From contig JAOAJQ010000007.1 in NCBI GenBank assembly GCA_026414125.1, positions 1,335 through 18,313 of the forward strand: DNA of 16,979 nucleotides, read 5' to 3'. Each line of letters begins with the position of its first letter. Position 1 is the first letter of the stretch. Under the pieces are notes generated by a model that had not been told where the DNA came from, ran no database searches, and worked only from the letters and a program-made list of their open reading frames with translations. The DNA comes from Thermoproteota archaeon. GTDB lineage: Archaea > Thermoproteota > EX4484-205 > JAAOZP01. Shown one piece after another: positions 7,040 to 13,836 of this stretch. A program made the translations under genes and the position numbers.

Positions 7040-7780
7040 TTGGAAATAGGCGAGAAATACTACATCGTACTGGTCGGGCCGAAATACCCGGTGAACGTGG
7101 GGCTCATCGCAAGGACGATGATGAACTTCTCCTTCAAGAGGCTGGTTTTGGTCTCTCCTGAAAAAGAGGTTTTAGAATCTTCGAAGCTTTATGCTGCTCA
7201 TGGTGCAGCAATCATTGAAAACCAGCTGGTTTACGAGGATCTCCCACAGGCACTGGGTGAGCTGAAACCTTCAGTAAGCATAGGAACCTCCGGCAGAAAA
7301 GCTTCTAAAAGCGTTTTACGCCAGTATGTTTCCCCAAGGGAGATGGTTGAACTCTGCAGACCATTAGAGGGAAGGATATTACTAGTTTTCGGCAGGGAAG
7401 ACATTGGGCTTAAAAACGAGGAGCTCTCGCAGCTAGACTATGTTGTTCACATACCTGCTTCAAGCGAATACAGTGTGATGAACCTCGCTGTCTCCGCCTC
7501 AATACTGATGTACGAGGTTTATATGGGCTCGGCGGCAAGGGTAAAGTCTTTAAGAAGGCCAGCCAGCAGGGAGATATTAAACAGGATTTATGTCGAGACG
7601 CAGAATATTTTCTCCACCTTAAATCTGCCTGAGGTTAAGAAGAACGTTGTCCTCAGGTCTGTAAGGAACGTTATTGGGCGTTCAGCTCCCTCTGCAAAAG
7701 AGGCTGGCAGTATTCTCTGGCTTCTTAGAAAAATAAGGCTGGGCGTAGAGGCGTTGAAAAAGAATCAGGGGGAAAGATAG
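7040..7780 (+). CDS. TrmJ-like SPOUT tRNA 2'-O-methyltransferase
   Basis: A SPOUT (TrmH/TrmJ) RNA methyltransferase that uses S-adenosylmethionine to methylate ribose 2'-OH. The closest group is TrmJ, which modifies nucleotide 32 of tRNAs. The 246 residues carry motif 1 (VNVGLIAR, 18-25), motif 2 (VFGREDIGL, 116-124) and motif 3 (SSEYSVMNLAVS, 141-152), which form the trefoil-knot cofactor site. A C-terminal helical extension (about 165-246) is typical of TrmJ. The start is TTG 7040. A TGA one codon upstream rules out anything earlier, and the family fold begins within ten residues. It heads a plus-strand group with the TGS protein and the HemK2-like gene. Confidence 0.88.
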   Translation: MEIGEKYYIVLVGPKYPVNVGLIARTMMNFSFKRLVLVSPEKEVLESSKLYAAHGAAIIENQLVYEDLPQALGELKPSVSIGTSGRKASKSVLRQYVSPREMVELCRPLEGRILLVFGREDIGLKNEELSQLDYVVHIPASSEYSVMNLAVSASILMYEVYMGSAARVKSLRRPASREILNRIYVETQNIFSTLNLPEVKKNVVLRSVRNVIGRSAPSAKEAGSILWLLRKIRLGVEALKKNQGER

Positions 7781-7791
7781 CTTTTTAAAAC
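7780..7791 (+). promoter_or_regulatory. Candidate TATA box of the TGS-domain gene
   Basis: GCTTTTTAAAAC starts just after the TrmJ-like stop. It is centred about 40 nt upstream of ATG 7827, predicting a start near 7812. The T-run could also terminate the upstream transcript. Confidence 0.45.
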
Positions 7792-7826
7792 GGTTGCAGC
7801 AGTGTTATTGCACTGTTTAGAAGAGA

Positions 7827-8936
7827 ATGGTGACCAATCTTCCTCCGCAAGCTGAGGCGCAGTACAAGAAGGTTGTTGCTTCCAAGAGCAAGGAGGAGAA
7901 GCTTGAGAACCTGAGAATATTCCTGTCAATGATACCTGAGCACAAGGGAACTGAGAAGCTTAGGGCTCAAGTTAAACGTCAAATATCCCGGCTTCAAGAC
8001 GAAATTACTGCTGAAAGAAAGAGGCGTAGCACTAGACCTGCAGAATTCGAAAAAGGCGAGACAACCATATTGGCAGCAATACTGGCTGAGGATAAAAAGC
8101 TGCTCCGTGAGTTTCTAGTCTGCATAAAATTGTTTGATGAAAACCTTATCCTGGAATCTCTAAACGAGCTTAAACCTTTGAGCATTGGTTTTGAGGATAT
8201 TGTCCTAAGCTTCATACCTCTATCACCGTCTATGGTGGGCAGCCAGAAATACTCGCTTATTCAGACAATACTCTTAAAATCGGATTTAATAATGATACTC
8301 TTGAGCATTGAGAGTCTTTCTGAAGAGTTTAACCTGGTTAAAGAAATGCTCAGGAGATTCGGCATCTATGTTGCATCCAAAAAATCTGTAGCAGTCTTCA
8401 AAAGTTTGGGAACAGGCGGGATAACAGTGTTAAACAAGTCACGATTCTTGTCTGAAGAAGAGGTTAAAAGTTTTTTGAAGGAAAAAGGCGTGGAAAGCGG
8501 AATCATACATCTCTCTGAGTTCACATCTTTCTACACTCTTGAGAGCTCGATAAAGGGTTTGCAGAGGAAAAACTTTCTAATAATAGTGAAAAACCATAGA
8601 GGGGGATTACTTGCCGATCAATTAGGCATTCCTGAGGACTCTATAGTTAGCTTGGAGAGGCTCTTGAAGAACGATGTTTTGAAAACTGTTTTCAAAGCCT
8701 CAGGGCTTATCCGAGTTTATTTGAAGCCTCCTTCCGCTGTTTCACCCTCCAGTAGGCCGATGCTCGTAGACGAGGAAACCACTGTCCAAGAGCTTGCTTC
8801 CAAAATCCATAGGGATCTTTCCGAAAACCTGAAGTATGCCAGACTATGGAGGGGCGGCTTCCCCTCTAAGCCGTTGAGAGTAGGCTCTTCCTTCAAGCTT
8901 GTAGACAGGGATGTGGTTGAGCTACGGACGAGATAG
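7827..8936 (+). CDS. DRG/Rbg-like protein with TGS domain and degenerate G domain
   Basis: The ends match the DRG/Rbg translation GTPases. Residues 1-60 are the helical N-terminus (NLPPQAEAQYKKV, then IPEHKGTEKLRAQVKRQI), and residues 295-369 are a TGS domain (IRVYLKPP, then VQELASKIHRDLSENLKYA). The middle, of normal G-domain length, lacks GTP-binding motifs. There is no GxxxxGK[ST] P-loop after residue 70. The DxPG region reads FIPLSPSMVG (129-138). The NKxD motif is reduced to NKSR (203-206). Hydrophobic strands such as SDLIMILLSI (152-161) remain, so the fold is probably kept without catalysis. By analogy with DRG it may bind ribosomes. It lies between the TrmJ-like and HemK2-like genes. 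Confidence 0.82.
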   Translation: MVTNLPPQAEAQYKKVVASKSKEEKLENLRIFLSMIPEHKGTEKLRAQVKRQISRLQDEITAERKRRSTRPAEFEKGETTILAAILAEDKKLLREFLVCIKLFDENLILESLNELKPLSIGFEDIVLSFIPLSPSMVGSQKYSLIQTILLKSDLIMILLSIESLSEEFNLVKEMLRRFGIYVASKKSVAVFKSLGTGGITVLNKSRFLSEEEVKSFLKEKGVESGIIHLSEFTSFYTLESSIKGLQRKNFLIIVKNHRGGLLADQLGIPEDSIVSLERLLKNDVLKTVFKASGLIRVYLKPPSAVSPSSRPMLVDEETTVQELASKIHRDLSENLKYARLWRGGFPSKPLRVGSSFKLVDRDVVELRTR

Positions 8937-8971
8937 TTGTCAACGGCTTAAGGATTACAGTATACCCCGAC

Positions 8972-9526
8972 GTGTATCCTCCTTCAGAGGATTCCTACAT
9001 GGTTCTAGACGCTGTCGAAAAAGTTGAGGCCAAGAGGATTCTGGAAATAGGCTGCGGGAGCGGCATAGTTTCGCTGGCTCTTGCATGTAGAAACATTGAG
9101 GTGGTTGCAGTGGACATTAGCATGGAAGCCTGTAGAAACACTTTAACAAATTTCAAAAGAAACAGGCTTCAGGGAGTTGTACATGTTGTAAACGGGGATC
9201 TTGCAGCAGCATTCAGAGACGGGGTTGGATTCGACATAGTGGTGAGTAATCCTCCCTATCTTCCGGTTGAGCAATCTTCCAGCGAGCATCTGTCATGGGC
9301 CGCTGGGAAAGACGCGTCCTTCTCGAGAAGGCTTTTGGAAAACGTGCTCCCCTTAATGTCTGACACTTGCATGCTGTTCCTCGTGCAGTCAAGCCTTTCA
9401 GATTTAGACGGCTTGAAGAGGACTCTGGAGGAGAAAGGATTCATGGTTGAAGAAGCCTCGTGCAGGAGCTTCTTTTTCGAAAAGATCATTCTTTTCAAAA
9501 TATTTAGAGGGCCTTCTAGTCCCTAG
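8972..9526 (+). CDS. HemK2/Mtq2-type protein glutamine methyltransferase
   Basis: A class I SAM methyltransferase. The archaeal and eukaryal HemK2/Mtq2 group, with Trm112, methylates the glutamine of the GGQ loop in release factor aRF1, encoded at 13837-15123. Visible motifs are the N-terminal YPPSEDSYMVLDAV, SAM motif I EIGCGSG (25-31), the acidic VAVDIS (46-50) and catalytic NPPY (93-96). The only usable start is GTG 8972. Upstream in frame, sequence that still looks like the family N-terminus (NGLRITVYPD) runs back to a TGA with no ATG, GTG or TTG. The 3' end overlaps the convergent DUF655 gene by 11 nt. Confidence 0.87.
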   Translation: MYPPSEDSYMVLDAVEKVEAKRILEIGCGSGIVSLALACRNIEVVAVDISMEACRNTLTNFKRNRLQGVVHVVNGDLAAAFRDGVGFDIVVSNPPYLPVEQSSSEHLSWAAGKDASFSRRLLENVLPLMSDTCMLFLVQSSLSDLDGLKRTLEEKGFMVEEASCRSFFFEKIILFKIFRGPSSP

Positions 9527-10085
9527 TGAAAATACGGTATTTAACCTCGGTGGAAAGCTCCTCCACAACCCTCTGCGCCATGAGCCTTGCAATCCCCTGC
9601 ACTCCAGTCCTGCTCGCAAAATCTTCGAAAGATGTGAAAGGCTTCCTAGCTCTCTCCTCAAGAATCTTTTTCGCGTTCATCTTACCGATGCTTGGAAGAA
9701 GCTCCATCGCATGCATTTTCGGCGAGATGGATTGGAGATTGTTTAAAATATCTATAAACCTAGGCTCGTTTCTAACGATTATGAATTCCGCAACCTCTGG
9801 AAGCATATACCTGGCTTGAGGAGTCAGCTCACTATACCTTACTCGCCCAAGCACGTTCTTAACCTGGGGCCTATCTCCCTTGCCTATGAAAACCCTTTCC
9901 TTAAGACCTAGCCTTACATGAGGAAACAGGGAAACCTCCAGCAGGGTGAAATAGTTCTCACCGAGAAGCTGCGCATAGGGCGTGTGTACGGGCCTGCCGA
10001 CCCTGCTTAAAACCCTGCCCTCCTCTAAGAAGTCTAAAACGTAACCGTATTCTTCGAAAACTCTTTTACCTTTTGCAAAACTCAT
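9516..10085 (-). CDS. DUF655 protein (helix-hairpin-helix, probable RNA/DNA binding)
   Basis: This 189-residue protein matches the archaeal DUF655 family. The N-terminal half is an OB-like beta domain (EEYGYVLDFLEEG, then GENYFTLLEVSLFP and VFIGKGDRP). The C-terminal half has a helix-hairpin-helix (MELLPSIGKMNAKKILEE) followed by PFTSFEDFASRTGV, a second HhH-like turn. The family usually sits among translation and RNA genes (rpoF, ksgA, hemK) and its function is unknown; nucleic-acid binding is inferred. Here it is convergent with and overlaps the HemK2-like gene instead of being co-directional. GAGGAGG lies 10-15 nt before ATG 10085, so it is translated from a leader. Confidence 0.88.
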   Translation of the reverse strand: MSFAKGKRVFEEYGYVLDFLEEGRVLSRVGRPVHTPYAQLLGENYFTLLEVSLFPHVRLGLKERVFIGKGDRPQVKNVLGRVRYSELTPQARYMLPEVAEFIIVRNEPRFIDILNNLQSISPKMHAMELLPSIGKMNAKKILEERARKPFTSFEDFASRTGVQGIARLMAQRVVEELSTEVKYRIFTRD

Positions 10086-10309
10086 TTTAAACCAGCCTCC
10101 TCGCTAGGTCTAAACAGTATGGAGGGCCCTGGGTTGCACTAGGGTTTTCTCATGTCTATCGTACACTTCTCCCAGGGTTCTAAATACCTCCATCACTCTA
10201 ATCAATTGTTTTTAAAGCGTCAAGCGTCTCAAGATAAAGTTTTTCTTCTAGCAGGGGTCTTACTCTCTAGCCTATGAAGATAAGGTATTTGCAGGAGAAA
10301 TAATGACTT
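10086..10309. other. Intergenic leader region between DUF655 and sufC
   Basis: No convincing gene. On the minus strand, CTTTAAAAAC (10208-10217) is a plausible TATA box for DUF655 and would give a leader of about 100 nt. That leader contains a 7-bp inverted repeat, CCCTGGG (10127-10133) and CCCAGGG (10171-10177), about 37 nt apart. The plus strand shows nothing recognisable before the palindrome at 10310. Confidence 0.4.
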
Positions 10310-10326
10310 CTCAGAGTTACTCTGAG
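10310..10326. promoter_or_regulatory. Perfect palindrome upstream of the sufCB TATA box (candidate operator)
   Basis: CTCAGAG-TTA-CTCTGAG is a perfect 7+3+7 inverted repeat. It ends 8 nt before the sufC TATA core, which puts it at about -38 to -54 from the predicted transcription start, a usual place for archaeal activator or repressor sites. The regulator is unknown; iron or Fe-S responsive control would suit the operon but is inference. Confidence 0.45.
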
Positions 10327-10333
10327 GCTAAAC

Positions 10334-10343
10334 CTTTTTAAAC
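10334..10343 (+). promoter_or_regulatory. TATA box of the sufCB operon
   Basis: CTTTTTAAAC is centred about 40 nt before ATG 10379. Transcription should start near 10364, leaving a leader of about 15 nt. Confidence 0.6.
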
Positions 10344-10378
10344 CGGCTTCAGGCGGAAAAAATAAGCGTGTAATATAA

Positions 10379-11119
10379 ATGCTTTATTTGAAAAACCTCG
10401 TTGTAGAACTCGGAGGAAAAACCGTGATTAAAGGGATAGATCTTCAAGTTAACCGTGGAGATCTAGCCCTCCTCATGGGGCCCAATGGCTCAGGAAAATC
10501 CACACTGCTCCACGCGATAGTTGGAGATAAAAGGTGCAGAGTGGTTTCAGGATCCCTACTCTTCGACGGGAGAGAGCTGGTCGGCTTAACGATGGAGGAG
10601 AGGGTTAGGCTTGGCCTAGGCCTAGGCTTCCAGTTCCCGCCGAGGCTGAAAGGCGTCAGGCTCAGGGGTCTAGCGTTAAGAATCCTTGAGAAAAGAGGCC
10701 TTCCGAGGGATGAGGCTGAAAGGGTTCTTGAAGAGTATTCGAGGCTCCTGAGGATGGAGAGTCTATTAGACAAGGATTTCAACGTGGGCTTCAGCGGTGG
10801 AGAAGCTAAGAGGGCTGAGCTAATGCTAACCCTTGTTCAAAATCCTCGCCTCCTGCTTCTGGACGAGCCTGACTCCGGCGTCGACGTGGAGAATCTTGCA
10901 CTCATGGGTTCAGCAATATCCCGCTACCTGTCTTCAAACGGGAGGGCGGCAATACTGATAACACACACGGGTTATATTGCTAAACACGTCAAGGCTTCTG
11001 AAGCACACGTTATGATCGACGGACGCATAGTGTGCAGCGGAGACGCTGGGGAAATGGTTTCAAACATTATGGAGCACGGCTTCGAAGCATGTGTGAACTG
11101 CAGGAGGGCTAAGCGGTGA
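10379..11119 (+). CDS. sufC: Fe-S cluster assembly ATPase SufC
   Basis: SufC is the ABC-type ATPase of the SUF Fe-S assembly scaffold; ATP binding drives rearrangement of the SufB-type partner. The 246 residues carry Walker A GPNGSGKS (34-41), the Q-loop region LGFQFPPR (82-89), the ABC signature FSGGE (138-142), Walker B LLLLDEP (158-164) and the switch histidine in LITHTGY. The C-terminal HGFEACVNC is a CxxC-bearing tail seen in archaeal SufC proteins. No membrane partner is near, as expected for a soluble SUF ATPase. It overlaps sufB by 4 nt (GTGA). Confidence 0.95.
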   Translation: MLYLKNLVVELGGKTVIKGIDLQVNRGDLALLMGPNGSGKSTLLHAIVGDKRCRVVSGSLLFDGRELVGLTMEERVRLGLGLGFQFPPRLKGVRLRGLALRILEKRGLPRDEAERVLEEYSRLLRMESLLDKDFNVGFSGGEAKRAELMLTLVQNPRLLLLDEPDSGVDVENLALMGSAISRYLSSNGRAAILITHTGYIAKHVKASEAHVMIDGRIVCSGDAGEMVSNIMEHGFEACVNCRRAKR

Positions 11120-12321
11120 AGCTGGAGGAGGCTAGGAGGCTTCTTAAGCCGAAGGCTGAAGACGCGTTGAAGAAACCGGCTCCACACGGGTTAGACCTGA
11201 ATCTTTCAGTTTTCAAGCTTGAAACAGGCTTTGCAACAGGGGTTGAAGGCTCCGAGAGGATTCTGGAATCCGTAGGAATAGACCTCAGGGAGAGGAACAG
11301 GTCTGGAAGCTACTACCAGGTGGATAACAGGGCAGTATATACCTCCGCCAGGCAGAGCGGGCTAACTGTTAAGCCGTTGAGCGAGGCTCTTAAAGACTCT
11401 GAAAACCTAGACTACTATTGGAAAGCCGTGTCAGTCGACACTGACAAGTATACTGCCACAGCCTTCCTAGGGGAGAAAGAAGGATACTTCATAAAGGTTG
11501 AAAACGGGGTTAACGTTGAAACACCCGTGCAAGCCTGCCTCCTCTTAAGGACGCCGGGCTTGATTCAGGCTCCGCACAACATAGTTGTGGTTGGCGAGAA
11601 CTCTAAGCTGCACGTGATAACCGGGTGCGCCGCCATGCGGGAGGAGGCTGGCCTCCACATCGGAATATCAGAGTTCTACGTGAAGAAAGGCGGCACCCTA
11701 ACTTTCACAATGATACACAGCTGGGGTAAAGCCATTCACGTCAGGCCTAGAACAGTCGCACACGTCGAGGAGGACGGTGTCTTCATAAGCCACTACGTAA
11801 ACACTTCGCCAGTATCCTCTCTCCAAACACACCCCACAACCCATCTAAACGGGAAGGGGAGCAGAGCCCACCTGTCATCCATAATAATAGGCAGGGGAAC
11901 ATCCCACATTGACGTGGGCGGCACCATGGAACTGGGCGCTCCAGCATGCTCAGGCGAAATAATTTCTAGAACAATAGGCTTTGATAAGAGCGTAACCATT
12001 GCTAGAGCCAGGGTCGTAGGCAGGGCTCCAAGCGTCAAGGGGCATGTGGAGTGCAGAGGACTATTACTGTCAAACGAGTCTAGGATAGACGCGATACCTG
12101 AGCTGGAGGCAAGGGTGCAGGATGTTCAACTGACCCATGAGGCAGCCATAGGCAGAATAGCCGAAGAAGAGCTCATATACCTTATGGCGAGAGGATTCAC
12201 AGAGGAAGAAGCCAGGTCAATAATAGTGAGAGGATTCCTAAGCGTCGAGCTAACAGGCCTCCCTGAAAACCTAGCTAAATACTTAGAGAACATTCTGGAC
12301 AGACTTGCAGCCTCACTCTAA
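11116..12321 (+). CDS. sufB: SufB/SufD-family Fe-S scaffold protein
   Basis: The beta-helix scaffold on which Fe-S clusters are built, acting with SufC. It has 401 residues, shorter than bacterial SufB (about 480-495) and near SufD in size. Family stretches are VITGCAAMREEAGLHIG, YVKKGGTLTFTMIHSWG and, at the C-terminus, VECRGLLLSNESRIDAIPEL followed by LTHEAAIGRIAEEEL. C313 in that last block matches the cluster cysteine of SufB in position, which favours SufB over SufD. It starts at GTG 11116, overlapping the sufC TGA. No second SufB/D gene, SufS or SufU follows, so this is a two-gene SUF (SufBC, also described as SMS-like) system that may build a homodimeric scaffold. Confidence 0.92.
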   Translation: MKLEEARRLLKPKAEDALKKPAPHGLDLNLSVFKLETGFATGVEGSERILESVGIDLRERNRSGSYYQVDNRAVYTSARQSGLTVKPLSEALKDSENLDYYWKAVSVDTDKYTATAFLGEKEGYFIKVENGVNVETPVQACLLLRTPGLIQAPHNIVVVGENSKLHVITGCAAMREEAGLHIGISEFYVKKGGTLTFTMIHSWGKAIHVRPRTVAHVEEDGVFISHYVNTSPVSSLQTHPTTHLNGKGSRAHLSSIIIGRGTSHIDVGGTMELGAPACSGEIISRTIGFDKSVTIARARVVGRAPSVKGHVECRGLLLSNESRIDAIPELEARVQDVQLTHEAAIGRIAEEELIYLMARGFTEEEARSIIVRGFLSVELTGLPENLAKYLENILDRLAASL

Positions 12322-12432
12322 TTCTAGCAAGTCTGAACTCGAAGAACGCGTTTTCCCAAGAGAATTATATGATGCCGTGTTTCCCTTTTAAATACGAATG
12401 ATCTGTTAACCTGTGCCTAATTGCAGTAAGAA

Positions 12433-12524
12433 CGCCCTGGCCGGGATTATCGGCACTTTTCGTACTTTCGAACCCGGGTCGGGAGGGTGACAGCCTCCAA
12501 TGCTAACCTTTACACCACCAGGGC
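12433..12524 (-). tRNA. tRNA-Asp(GUC) with a 20-nt intron in the T-loop
   Basis: The minus strand folds into a full tRNA once 20 nt are removed (12466-12447). Acceptor GCCCTGG (12524-12518) pairs with CCAGGGC (12440-12434). The D stem is GTGT/GCAT, the anticodon stem GGAGG/CCTCC, and the loop CTGTCAC gives anticodon GUC. The variable loop is 4 nt and the T stem CCGGG/CCCGG. The discriminator is G, as expected for Asp, and CCA is not encoded. The mature length is 72 nt. The T-loop reads TTCGAA|T, interrupted between standard positions 59 and 60. A TATA-like ATTTATTT (12549-12556) lies about 28 nt upstream of the 5' end. Confidence 0.93.
12447..12466 (-). other. Archaeal tRNA intron (position 59/60) with bulge-helix-bulge
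   Basis: The pre-tRNA folds into a near-perfect BHB. The outer helix is the T stem. The central helix is TTCG against CGAT (T-A, C-G, G-C plus one T-T). Each strand then has a 3-nt bulge (AAA and AAT), and an inner helix GTAC/GTGC is closed by loop GAAAA. Cutting after the second base of each bulge removes 20 nt and restores loop TTCGAAT. Splicing would need the tRNA endonuclease type that accepts non-canonical sites. Confidence 0.85.
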
Positions 12525-12547
12525 TCGAGTGTAGGGGATTTTGAAGG

Positions 12548-12558
12548 CAAATAAATCT
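12548..12558 (-). promoter_or_regulatory. TATA box of tRNA-Asp
   Basis: The minus strand reads AGATTTATTTG, centred about 28 nt before the tRNA 5' end, so transcription can start at or next to nucleotide 1. Confidence 0.5.
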
Positions 12559-12687
12559 TTTGCGCACGACCCTTAATTAGCTTTCATCTTCTTGGAAGAA
12601 ATCCATCCTCCTAAGATAATCTATTAGGTGTTTCCTGAGTTTAGGGGTAGTGAACGCTAACATGTCCTAGTTTTTGGTTTTAGGAAA

Positions 12688-13440
12688 CTATTTTCCCCCT
12701 CGAACCATTCTTTTTGCTCCAAATACTGCCAAGATGATTATGGCAACCGTTATCATTGAAATCAAGTAATATAGAGGCCCGGTTTGTGTCTCAAAGACTG
12801 GGAACACAACATATGTCGACAGGTTCACCATTGGGTGGAATAGTAAAGCGGCAAAAACGCTTCCGCCAGTGTTATTGTAAATCCAAGTGAACAGCATCGA
12901 CATGAAAGCCATAGTGATGATTGAGCCTAGAAACATTCCAATAGCTGCTTCGTATTGAGGACCTGGAGATTGAGCCATAAAGTTTAAAGGTAAATGCCAA
13001 AAAGCCCATATTATTCAAAGCGTTACACTGGAGACGAGAGCTGAGTAGCTTATTTGAAGCCGAGGAAGCGCATAGCCTCTCCAGCCGAACTCTTCCTGAA
13101 ACGGCCCTCCGAGAAAAAATATGTAGGCAAAATTCCACAAAACCAGCCAAGGCTTAGATAATGCAACCAGTTCAGGAATTGTTCCTTCGCTCAACCATGC
13201 CCCGAAGAGAGAAAAGCCTGCAATAACAGGCATCAATAAGAAAATCGGGACATACATATATTTCTAATTCTAGGATCAAAACCCTTTTTAAATAATTCTT
13301 TAACCTATGTCTTTCCCTCATTCCTAAACGTAAGTAAAAAAAGCTGCTATGAATGGACCGAAAGGTGCTACGTAAAGGTTTAACCCCCACATTTGCAAAA
13401 ACCAGAAGAACCAAGACCAAAGGCAATCAAAAAAGAACAG
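12688..13440 (-). pseudogene. Decayed CPBP (CAAX/Abi-type) intramembrane metalloprotease gene
   Basis: CPBP proteins are polytopic membrane proteases related to Rce1. Reading 13440 to 12688, family pieces appear in order but in changing frames: FLIAFGL, SWFFWF, APFGPFIAAFFTYV, then VKELFKKGFDPRIRN, then YVPIFLLMPVIAGF with motif 1 EEFGWRGYALPRLQ, then IIWAFWHLPL (motif 2), and later LLFHPMVNLSTYV. At least three frameshifts are implied (near 13415, 13326 and 13256). In-frame stops are TAG 13307-13305 and TGA 13017-13015. The TGA falls where the family has Gly (L-G-I-I-W). Catalytic residues survive in pieces, but no single frame makes the protein. No intact N-terminus or promoter is evident. 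Confidence 0.82.
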
Positions 13441-13836
13441 CAACAAATTGCTACTTTCAGACCCGACTTGTTCCAATATAAATGACCCTCTATCCCTATG
13501 AATTTTCAGTCTTTCCTCCAGCAGGATCTATAGTATATATTATAAAGTTTTTTCCACGCTTGGCAATCGCGAGACAGACGCACCCTAGCTCACGCTCAAT
13601 TGTTCTTTTATCTCTGAATGTTATAATCTAAACATGAATACTTTTCATGTCGCAAAACTGCCCTATAGGAGAACTCTAGATTTAAGTAAGCTAGCGTGCC
13701 AACATAAACTTAATGTTTATAATCGTGACAGTCTGTAAGTTTATCAGCATGTTTCTTTTGGAGAATGTCAGAATGAATGATAAATATGATGTAATTGAAT
13801 TGTGATCGGTGGTATAGGTGGCTTAACATATGCATG
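13441..13836. other. AT-rich non-coding stretch, no gene seen
   Basis: About 400 nt between the pseudogene and aRF1. It is richer in A+T than its neighbours (for example around 13530-13550 and 13690-13800). Only tiny open frames exist, such as an 18-codon plus-strand one starting at 13750. No tRNA, clear box C/D element or repeat was found. It may be decayed foreign DNA together with the pseudogene. Confidence 0.5.

Noticed and set aside
10110..10193. A 27-codon minus-strand open frame (starts MEVFRTLGEV) upstream of DUF655
   Set aside because: The nearest TATA box is only about 20 nt before its ATG, so transcription would begin inside it. It has no family likeness and does not resemble Rpo4, the usual neighbour.
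13015..13017. Recoding of TGA as glycine or selenocysteine in the CPBP gene
   Set aside because: Other genes here (for example sufC and eL42) end with TGA, and the CPBP gene has further stops and frameshifts, so simple decay explains it.
13172..13426. An 84-codon minus-strand frame overlapping the CPBP region
   Set aside because: It is the wrong frame of the pseudogene; family motifs lie in the other two frames over the same bases.
13750..13806. Tiny plus-strand frame and ATGATAA/ATGATGT elements resembling box C/C'
   Set aside because: No box D (CTGA) is correctly spaced and the open frame has only 18 codons.
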